NCBI GenBank assembly: GCA_937949585.1
Contig: CALEDW010000001.1
Coordinates: forward strand, 1 to 6,613
DNA length: 6,613 bases
Reading direction: 5' to 3'
Origin: an uncultured Acidimicrobiia bacterium
GTDB taxonomy: Bacteria > Actinomycetota > Acidimicrobiia > IMCC26256 > CALEDW01
Below the pieces are notes generated by a model. That model was given only the letters and a program-made list of their open reading frames with translations, was not told where the DNA came from and made no database searches. The position numbers were made by a program, and so were the translations under genes. Positions 1 to 6,083 of the stretch are shown piece after piece (position 1 is the first letter of the stretch; each line of letters starts with the position of its first letter).

Positions 1-1373
1 TGCCGATCGGCACGATCGGCAGCCCCACGTTCCTGGTGCAGGCACTGGCCGCAGCGGTGATCGGGCGCATGGAGCGCCTCCCGACGATCGCCGCCGCCGC
101 CATCGGGATCGGGGTGATCGACCAGGCCATGACCTTCCAGCCCGGCAACGACCCCGCCTTCAACGACGCGATCCTGTTCGTCGTCGTCGCGGTCGCGCTG
201 CTCAGCGTTCGGGCCCGTCCCACCGTCCGGGGCGGCGAGGTGTCCACCTGGCAGGCCGCCCGCGAAGTGCGGCCGGTGCCCCGCGAGCTCGCCGGCCTGC
301 CCGAGGTGTGGGGCGGGCGCCTGCTGCTCGGGGCGGCGGTCGTCGGGGCGCTGGTGAGCGTCCCGGCGTGGCTGCCGGCCAGCCGGGTGAACCTCGCAGC
401 GGTCGTGGTGATCTTCGGGATCGTCGGCATCTCCCTCGTCGTGCTCACCGGGTGGGCCGGCCAGGTGTCCCTCGGGCAGGTCGCCTTCGTCGGCATCGGC
501 GGTGCGGTCGGCGGGGCCCTCACGTCGACGCGAGGCTGGGACCTCTCGGTGGCGCTGCTGGCCGGCGGGCTGGCGGGCGCGGCGGTGGCGGTGGTGCTCG
601 GCTACCCCGCCATCCGGCGCCGCGGGTTCACCCTTGCCGTCATCACCCTGGCGTTCGCGCTCGCCACCTGGGGCTACTTCCTCAACCGCAAGTTCTGGAC
701 CTGGCTCCCGACCGACCGCCTCGTCCGGGGGGAGCTGTTCGGGGTGATCGACGTCCGCTCCGAAACGGCCTACTACTACCTGTGCCTCGCCGCGCTCGCC
801 CTCGTGCTCGCCGGAGCCCGCGGGCTGCGCCGGTCCCGCACCGGGCGGGTCCTGGTGGCGATTCGGGAGAACGAGCTCGCCGCCACCGCCTACGGGGTGC
901 ACCCGGTGCGCACCACGCTCGCCGCGTTCGCGTGCTCAGGGTTCGTGGCCGCCTTCGCCGGCGTGCTGTTCGTGCACCACCAGAACGCGCTCGGGGTCGC
1001 CCCGTTCGTCCCCCAGGAGAGCCTGAAGGCGTTCTCGATGGTGGTGATCGGGGGACTCGGCTCCCTCGGCGGGGCGCTGCTCGGTGCCCTCTACGTGCGC
1101 GGCGCCGCGTACTTCCTGCCCGGCGAGTGGCAGTACCTGGCGACCGGGACCGGCATGCTGCTCGTGCTCATGCTCTTCCCCGGCGGCATCGGCGCCGCGC
1201 TGGCCGAGGCCCGCGACGGCCTCCTGCGGGCGGTGGCCCGGCGGCGGGGCGTGCACGTCCCGGCCCTCGTCGCCGACCGGCGCGTCGAGGAGGAGCCCCC
1301 GGTCCCCCTGGAGGCACTCCGAGCCGCGGCCGATGCCGCCGAGTCGGTCGAGACCGTGGAGCTCCGGCCGTGA
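1..1373 (+). CDS. Fused LivH-LivM branched-chain amino acid type ABC permease (5' partial)
   Basis: This is the membrane permease of a Liv/HAAT-family ABC importer. The reading frame is open from position 3 to the TGA at 1371-1373, so the gene starts before the window; the GTG at 36 lies inside the LivH domain and is not the real start. Positions 3 to about 215 encode the end of a LivH-like domain, with an IGRME turn and two hydrophobic segments. A polar linker runs to about 315. A full LivM-like domain follows to about 1185, with eight or nine hydrophobic segments. It carries the family motif GWAGQVSLGQ (450-479), the cytoplasmic loop IRENELAA (from 861) that faces the ATPases, and GGLGSLGGALLGA (1050-1088). 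A charged tail of about 60 residues, rich in Glu and Ala, ends the protein. The next gene starts 22 bases later, which suggests co-transcription. LivH and LivM are usually separate genes; the fusion supplies both permease halves in one chain. The substrate is unknown. Confidence 0.9.
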   Translation, partial: PIGTIGSPTFLVQALAAAVIGRMERLPTIAAAAIGIGVIDQAMTFQPGNDPAFNDAILFVVVAVALLSVRARPTVRGGEVSTWQAAREVRPVPRELAGLPEVWGGRLLLGAAVVGALVSVPAWLPASRVNLAAVVVIFGIVGISLVVLTGWAGQVSLGQVAFVGIGGAVGGALTSTRGWDLSVALLAGGLAGAAVAVVLGYPAIRRRGFTLAVITLAFALATWGYFLNRKFWTWLPTDRLVRGELFGVIDVRSETAYYYLCLAALALVLAGARGLRRSRTGRVLVAIRENELAATAYGVHPVRTTLAAFACSGFVAAFAGVLFVHHQNALGVAPFVPQESLKAFSMVVIGGLGSLGGALLGALYVRGAAYFLPGEWQYLATGTGMLLVLMLFPGGIGAALAEARDGLLRAVARRRGVHVPALVADRRVEEEPPVPLEALRAAADAAESVETVELRP

Positions 1374-1383
1374 CCCGTCTGCC

Positions 1384-1387
1384 GGGA
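1384..1387 (+). promoter_or_regulatory. Weak ribosome binding site for the MFS-LivF-LivG gene
   Basis: A GGGA stretch lies eight bases before the ATG at 1396, in the 22-base gap after the permease stop. It is a poor Shine-Dalgarno match, so translation may partly depend on ribosomes finishing the upstream gene. It supports 1396 as the start, because the frame upstream of it reads through the permease gene in a shadow frame with no family similarity. Confidence 0.35.
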
Positions 1388-1395
1388 TCGGCCCG

Positions 1396-4389
1396 ATGAG
1401 CCGGGTGCCGGCCGTCTGGCGCCCCGGGTGGTGGCGGGCCTGGTTCCGCGGGCTGGGCGGCGGGCAGTCGCTGTACCCGCTGGCGGTGCTGTTCGGCCTG
1501 AACTGTGTCGACGAGCTCGACCGCCGGGGCTTCGACGTGCTCCTGCCCGACATCCGCGACCACTTCGGTCTGAACACCCAGGGGATCCTGGCCGTGGTCG
1601 GCCTCGCCGGCGCCGCCGCGCTGCTCATCGCGGTGCCGATCGGCTTCTACGGCGACCGCTGGCACCGCGTCCGGATCACCACCGGCGGGGCGGCGGCCTG
1701 GGGCGGGTTCTCGTTGCTCACCGGGCTGGCCACGAACCTGTGGGTGCTCGGGGTGGCCCGGGCCGGATCGGGGATCGGCAAGGCGGTGGTCGACCCGACC
1801 CACAACTCGCTGCTCGCCGACTACTACGACATCGGTGATCGGCCCAAGGTCTACTCCGTGCACCGGGCCGCCAACGCCCTCGGCCAGTTCCTCGGCCCGC
1901 TCTCCGCCGGCGTCCTCGCCGCCTGGTTCAGCTGGCGGGTCCCGTTCATCGTGTTCGCACTGCCCACCCTCGTGTTCGTGGTGCTGGCCCTGCGGCTGCG
2001 GGAGCCGAACCGGGGCTACTGGGAGCGCAAGGCGATGGGCAGCAGCGGCGACGCGCTCACCACCGAGGACGTGCCGCCGTCGTACGCCGAGTCGTGGCGG
2101 GTGGTGTGGCAGGTCGCCACCCTCCGGCGCATCTTCTACGCGCTGCCGTTCCTGGCCCTGGCGATCATCGGTCTGGCCAGTCTGGTGAGCCTGTACTACG
2201 AGGAGATCTTCGGGCTCGGGGCCCGCGAGCGGGGCTTCGTCGCCGCCGCAGCCGAGCCGGCCCAGTTCGCCGGCCTGCTGCTCGGCATCCCGCTCGCCAC
2301 CCGGCTCATGGCCCGCGACCCCGGCCTGGTGCTGCGCTTCGTGGCCGTCGTCGCCCTGTTCGCCGCCGGCGCGTTCGCCGTGTTCGCGTTCACCCCGTAC
2401 CTCGGGGTCGCCGTGGCGGTGAACGTCCTGGTGTCGGGGGTGGTGGCGCTGCTCGCCCCGGCCATCTACGCCGCCCTGTCGTTGGCGATCCCTCCGAAGG
2501 TGCGGTCGTTCGGGTTCGCGGTGTCGGCGCTGTGGGTGCTGCCCGGCCTCGTGGTCCTGCCCCTGGTGGGCACCATCGCCGACACCTGGGGGATCCGGGC
2601 GGGACTGCTGGTGATGGTCCCGGTGTTCGTGACCGGCGCGTTCATCGTCGCCTCCGGCGCACCGTTGGTGCGCGGAGACGCACAGAAGGTGTGGACGTCG
2701 GCCGCGGCCCAGTCGGAGGTGCTCTGGGCCCGCCGCCAGGGGCAGGTGAAGCTGCTGCTGGTGCGCAACCTCTGCGTCCACTACGACGGCGTGCAGGTGC
2801 TGTTCGACGTGAACCTCGAGGTGGACGAGGGCGACGTGATCGCGCTGCTCGGCACGAACGGCGCCGGGAAGTCGACGCTGCTGCGCTCGATCGCCGGGCT
2901 GGTGGAGCCCAGCGCGGGGGCGATCGTCTTCGACGGGCGCGACATGACCTACACCCCGGCCGACGAGGTCGCCGGTCGAGGAGTGGTGATGGTGCCGGGC
3001 GGACAGGGGACGTTCCCGTCGCTCACCGTCGAGGAGAACCTCCGGCTGGCCGCCTGGCGCCACCGCGGCGACCCGGCCCGGGTGCGGGAGGCCGCCGCCC
3101 GGGTGTACGAGCTGTTCGGGGTGCTGGCCGAGCGGCGCGACGAGCCGGCCGGGAACCTCTCCGGCGGCCAGCAACAGATGCTCACCCTCGGGATGGCGCT
3201 CATCGAGCGGCCGCGGCTGCTCATGATCGACGAGTTGTCCCTCGGGCTCGCCCCGGCCGTCGTCGCCCGGCTCCTCGACGTCGTCCGCGAGCTCCGCGAC
3301 GCCGGCACCACGATCATCCTCGTCGAGCAGTCGGTGAACGTGGCCCTCAGCGTCGCCGAGACCGCCTACTTCATGGAGAAGGGCGAGATCCGCTTCCACG
3401 GTCCCACCGCCGGGCTCCTCGAGCGCCCCGACCTCCTCCGCTCCGTGTTCCTCGAAGGAGCCGCGGCCGCCGACCGCCCGGCGTCCGGCGCCCGGGAGCC
3501 GGTCGCCGCGGCCCGCCCCGTCGGCGCGCCGTCGCGCGACGGCGAGGGGGGCGTACGCTTCGAGGCGCGTGAGGTCACCAAGCGCTACGGCGGGATCCGG
3601 GCGCTGTCGGGGGTCTCGTTCCGGGCTGCGCCCGGTGAGATCGTCGGGTTCATCGGGCCCAACGGTGCCGGCAAGACCACCCTGTTCGACGTGATCTCGG
3701 GGTTCGTGCCGGCCGACGGGGGCACGCTGCGGCTCACCGACCCGGACGGGACCGTCCACCACCTCGACCGCCTCCCCGCCGCCGCCCGCGCCTGGCTGGG
3801 GCTCGGGCGCTCGTTCCAGGACGGGCGGCTGTTCCCCGCGCTCACCGTCGCCGAGGTGATCGCGGTGGCCTGCGAACGCGTCGTGGAAGTGCGCGACCCG
3901 CTGGCCGCGGTGCTGCACCTCCCGGCCGTCGTCGACTCCGAGGCCCGGGTCGACGAGCGGGTCGACGAGCTGATCGGGCTCATGGGGCTCGGCGCGTACC
4001 GGGACAAGTTCGTGCGGGAGCTGTCGACCGGGACCCGCCGCATCGTCGACCTGGCCTGCGTCCTGGCCCACCACCCGTCGGTACTGCTGCTCGACGAGCC
4101 CTCCAGCGGCATCGCCCAGCGGGAGGCCGAGGCGCTCGGGCCGCTGCTGCTCCGCATCCGCGACACGCTCGGCGCGACGCTGTTGTGCGTCGAGCACGAC
4201 GTGGCGCTGCTGGCCTCGATCGCCGATCGGATCGTCGCCCTCGACCTCGGGGAGGTCGTCGCCGACGGCCCGCCGGCCGAGGTGGTGCGCCACCCCGCCG
4301 TCGTCGCGTCCTACCTCGGCACCGACGAGGTCGCCATCGCCCGTTCCGGCCGCCCGTCGGCCGGGCCGACCCAGGGGGGAGCCACATGA
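1396..4389 (+). CDS. Three-domain fusion: MFS transporter + LivF-type ATPase + LivG-type ATPase
   Basis: A single uninterrupted 997-residue chain. Residues 25-425 form an MFS domain with about twelve hydrophobic segments. It shows a motif A variant, GDRWHRVR (86-93), after segment 2, and Spinster-like features: DR (42-43) followed by LPDI (50-53), LLADYY (139-144) and REPNRG (202-207). Residues 452-688 are a LivF-type ATPase: Walker A GTNGAGKST (486-494), signature LSGGQ (588-592), Walker B with D612 and E613, SLGLAP, and Q645 at the switch-His position, as is usual for LivF. A linker rich in Ala, Pro and Gly spans 689-719. Residues 720-980 are a LivG-type ATPase: Walker A GPNGAGKTT (754-762), Q808, variant signature LSTGT (876-880), D900, E901 and H934. 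The two ATPases should power the upstream LivH-LivM permease. The role of the MFS part is unknown: it could be a coupled secondary transporter, an alternative route or only a membrane anchor. The ATG at 1396 was chosen because MFS similarity begins shortly after it and it clears the upstream gene. Confidence 0.93.
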   Translation: MSRVPAVWRPGWWRAWFRGLGGGQSLYPLAVLFGLNCVDELDRRGFDVLLPDIRDHFGLNTQGILAVVGLAGAAALLIAVPIGFYGDRWHRVRITTGGAAAWGGFSLLTGLATNLWVLGVARAGSGIGKAVVDPTHNSLLADYYDIGDRPKVYSVHRAANALGQFLGPLSAGVLAAWFSWRVPFIVFALPTLVFVVLALRLREPNRGYWERKAMGSSGDALTTEDVPPSYAESWRVVWQVATLRRIFYALPFLALAIIGLASLVSLYYEEIFGLGARERGFVAAAAEPAQFAGLLLGIPLATRLMARDPGLVLRFVAVVALFAAGAFAVFAFTPYLGVAVAVNVLVSGVVALLAPAIYAALSLAIPPKVRSFGFAVSALWVLPGLVVLPLVGTIADTWGIRAGLLVMVPVFVTGAFIVASGAPLVRGDAQKVWTSAAAQSEVLWARRQGQVKLLLVRNLCVHYDGVQVLFDVNLEVDEGDVIALLGTNGAGKSTLLRSIAGLVEPSAGAIVFDGRDMTYTPADEVAGRGVVMVPGGQGTFPSLTVEENLRLAAWRHRGDPARVREAAARVYELFGVLAERRDEPAGNLSGGQQQMLTLGMALIERPRLLMIDELSLGLAPAVVARLLDVVRELRDAGTTIILVEQSVNVALSVAETAYFMEKGEIRFHGPTAGLLERPDLLRSVFLEGAAAADRPASGAREPVAAARPVGAPSRDGEGGVRFEAREVTKRYGGIRALSGVSFRAAPGEIVGFIGPNGAGKTTLFDVISGFVPADGGTLRLTDPDGTVHHLDRLPAAARAWLGLGRSFQDGRLFPALTVAEVIAVACERVVEVRDPLAAVLHLPAVVDSEARVDERVDELIGLMGLGAYRDKFVRELSTGTRRIVDLACVLAHHPSVLLLDEPSSGIAQREAEALGPLLLRIRDTLGATLLCVEHDVALLASIADRIVALDLGEVVADGPPAEVVRHPAVVASYLGTDEVAIARSGRPSAGPTQGGAT
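4373..4381 (+). promoter_or_regulatory. Strong Shine-Dalgarno site for the substrate-binding protein gene
   Basis: The purine run AGGGGGGAG ends four bases before the ATG at 4386. It lies inside the last codons of the upstream fusion gene and fixes the start at 4386. Together with the ATGA start/stop overlap (4386-4389) it suggests translational coupling plus an added independent boost. That would fit the general need for more binding protein than transporter. Confidence 0.7.
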
Positions 4390-6083
4390 CCGGAGCCGCA
4401 CCCAGCCCACGGCGCCCGCCGAACGCGCTGCGCCGCTACGCGCCGTTCCTCGTGGTCCTGCTGATCGCCGGGATCGTCGTGGTCGCCCTGGCCGTGCGGG
4501 GCGGCAACGACGGCGGCGACGACGGGGGCCGCGCCGACGGCACCGCTTCTGCCGGCGCCGGTCCCGTGATCTTCTCCGAGGACAACAAGGACGAGATCGA
4601 CTGGGGGCCGCGCTGCGACACCGAGCGAGGTCGGGTCGCCCTGCCCCTCGTCAACTCGCTGCCGTGCGTGAAGCCCCACACCGGCGACAACGGCGGCGCC
4701 ACCTCCCCCGGGGTGACGGGCGACGCGATCAAGGTGGTCGTCTACCAGGGCGATCCGCGGCAGAACCCGTTGCAGGCCGCGCTGGTGCGCTCCGCCGGGG
4801 CCGACGTCGACCTCGAGACCGGCAAGGAGACGGCCCTCAACTACATCCGACTGCTCGAGCGCTACTACGAGACCTACGGCCGCAGGATCGACGTGGAGTT
4901 CTTCGTCGGCACCGGCGCCCCCAACGACGAGGTGACGGCCCGGGCCGACGCCCGGGCCATCGCCGACAAGCAACCGTTCGCGGTGCTGGGTGGACCCGGC
5001 CAGACGCCGGTGTTCGCCGAGGAGCTCGCCGCGAACAAGATCCTCTGCCTGGGCGGGTGTGCGCTGGCCACCCCGGAGAAGACGCTGCGGCGCACCGCGC
5101 CGTTCCTGTGGGGTAACGGGCCGACCCCCGAACAGGCCTCCACCCTCACCACCGAGATGATCGCCAACCTGCTGGCCGGCAAGAAGGCCCGCTGGGCCGG
5201 CTCGCCGGCGTTCCGCGACCGGACCCGGGTGTTCGGCGCGGTGCACTACGACACCCCCGACGGGCAGCAGACCGAGGCCTTCGCGTTCTTCCGCCGGTCC
5301 CTGCAGCGCGAGGGCGTGACACTCGCCGCCGACATCCCGTTCTTCCTCGACATCGCCCGCGCCCAGGAAAACGCCCGGACGATGATCGCCAAGCTGAAGG
5401 ACGCCGGGGTGACCAGCGTCATCTACTACGGCGACCCGCTCACCCCCAAGTACCTCACCGAAGAGGCCACCGCCCAGGACTACTTCCCCGAGTGGATCAT
5501 CGGTCCGAACGTGTTCGCCGACACCGCGGTGTTCGGCCGCACCTACGACCAGCGCCAGTGGCGCCACGCGTTCGGGGTGTCGCTCATCGCCGCCCGGGGC
5601 ACCCAGGACACCTCCCAGTCCCGCAACCTCTACATCTGGGGCTACGGGGAGCCGCCGCCGAACAACACCTACGCGGTGATCCTCGGCGACATCGCTCCCT
5701 TGTTCACCGGGGTGCACCTGGCCGGCCCGAACCTGACCCCCGAGACGTTCCAGGCCGGGCTGTTCCGGGCCCCGGCCCGCCGGGGTACGCCCCTGAACCC
5801 GTCGGTGTCCCGAGGCCGCCACGGCATCTGGCCCGGGATCGACCGAGGCGGCTCCGACGACGCCACGCTCATCTGGTGGGACCCCGAGGCCGAAGGCGAG
5901 AGCGAGATCGGCAACCAGGGGAAGGGGCTGTACGTCTTCGTCAACGGCGGAACGCGCTACCGGCGCGGCGAGTGGCCGAAGACCGACCCGGGCCTGTTCG
6001 ACCGGTCCAAGGGCGTCACGATCTACGAGGAGATCCCGCCGGAGGACCGGCCGCCGCGCTACCCGCCGCCGTCGCGGCGCTGA
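4386..6083 (+). CDS. Extracellular substrate-binding protein, type 1 PBP fold (Liv/HAAT family), membrane-anchored
   Basis: This 565-residue protein captures the solute outside the cell and hands it to the permease. The N-terminus is basic (RR at 16-17), followed by one hydrophobic segment (about 19-37) and a Gly/Asp-rich flexible stretch (39-60). No cysteine follows the hydrophobic segment, so this is not a typical lipoprotein; it looks like a signal anchor or a cleaved signal peptide. Residues 60-112 form a preamble with C77 and C94 and the stretch GDNGGATSPGVT (100-111). The PBP fold begins near residue 113 (DAIKVVVY), and GGPGQTPVF (202-210) and IIGPNVF (371-377) are consistent with inter-lobe and pocket-region strands. 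A second cysteine pair is C221 and C225. The C-terminal part (WWDP at 497-500, GGTRY at 521-525, Pro-rich end) resembles other actinobacterial members as I recall them. It is long for the family, E. coli LivJ being under 400 residues. The start overlaps the upstream stop by four bases. The ligand cannot be predicted from sequence alone. Confidence 0.88.
   Translation: MTGAAPSPRRPPNALRRYAPFLVVLLIAGIVVVALAVRGGNDGGDDGGRADGTASAGAGPVIFSEDNKDEIDWGPRCDTERGRVALPLVNSLPCVKPHTGDNGGATSPGVTGDAIKVVVYQGDPRQNPLQAALVRSAGADVDLETGKETALNYIRLLERYYETYGRRIDVEFFVGTGAPNDEVTARADARAIADKQPFAVLGGPGQTPVFAEELAANKILCLGGCALATPEKTLRRTAPFLWGNGPTPEQASTLTTEMIANLLAGKKARWAGSPAFRDRTRVFGAVHYDTPDGQQTEAFAFFRRSLQREGVTLAADIPFFLDIARAQENARTMIAKLKDAGVTSVIYYGDPLTPKYLTEEATAQDYFPEWIIGPNVFADTAVFGRTYDQRQWRHAFGVSLIAARGTQDTSQSRNLYIWGYGEPPPNNTYAVILGDIAPLFTGVHLAGPNLTPETFQAGLFRAPARRGTPLNPSVSRGRHGIWPGIDRGGSDDATLIWWDPEAEGESEIGNQGKGLYVFVNGGTRYRRGEWPKTDPGLFDRSKGVTIYEEIPPEDRPPRYPPPSRR
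6059..6083. other. 25-bp tail-to-tail overlap of convergent genes
   Basis: The substrate-binding protein gene ends with TGA at 6081-6083 on the + strand. The acyltransferase ends with TAG at 6061-6059 on the - strand. The last seven codons of each gene therefore share DNA, which encodes YPPPSRR one way and RRDGGG the other. No space is left for a conventional intergenic terminator. Confidence 0.8.

Noticed and set aside
1084..1395. An upstream extension of the fusion gene to a start at 1084 (104 extra residues).
   Set aside because: The extra stretch lies in a shadow frame of the LivM coding region and reads as Ser/Pro/Arg/Ala-rich low complexity. The MFS similarity begins shortly after the ATG at 1396.
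3455..3552. The GC-rich stretch joining the two ATPase domains, considered as a hidden stop/restart between separate livF and livG genes.
   Set aside because: The frame continues without a stop and encodes an Ala/Pro/Gly/Arg linker, and I saw no convincing ribosome site with an in-frame start before the LivG domain. A fusion is the simpler reading.
4185..4385. An upstream extension of the binding-protein gene to 4185.
   Set aside because: The extra 67 residues are Arg-rich shadow sequence of the LivG domain. The ATG at 4386 has a strong Shine-Dalgarno run and is followed directly by a basic N-terminus and a membrane segment.
1168..4410. A very long open frame on the - strand (about 1080 codons) opposite the fusion gene.
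   Set aside because: It is a mirror of G/C-biased third positions on the + strand. Its translation is low complexity (His, Gln, Arg, Gly, Pro, Glu) with no recognisable family motif, while the + strand frame shows clear MFS and ABC motifs.
4311..5822. A long open frame on the - strand opposite the binding-protein gene.
   Set aside because: Same artefact of GC bias: low-complexity Gly/Val/His/Glu translation, no motif, and it lies fully opposite well-supported coding sequence.
6052..6079. A seven-pair GC-rich stem with a 14-base loop at the gene junction, considered as a terminator.
   Set aside because: No T-run follows on either strand, the loop is long, and such stems arise easily by chance at this GC content. 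It is mentioned only in the context of the overlap.
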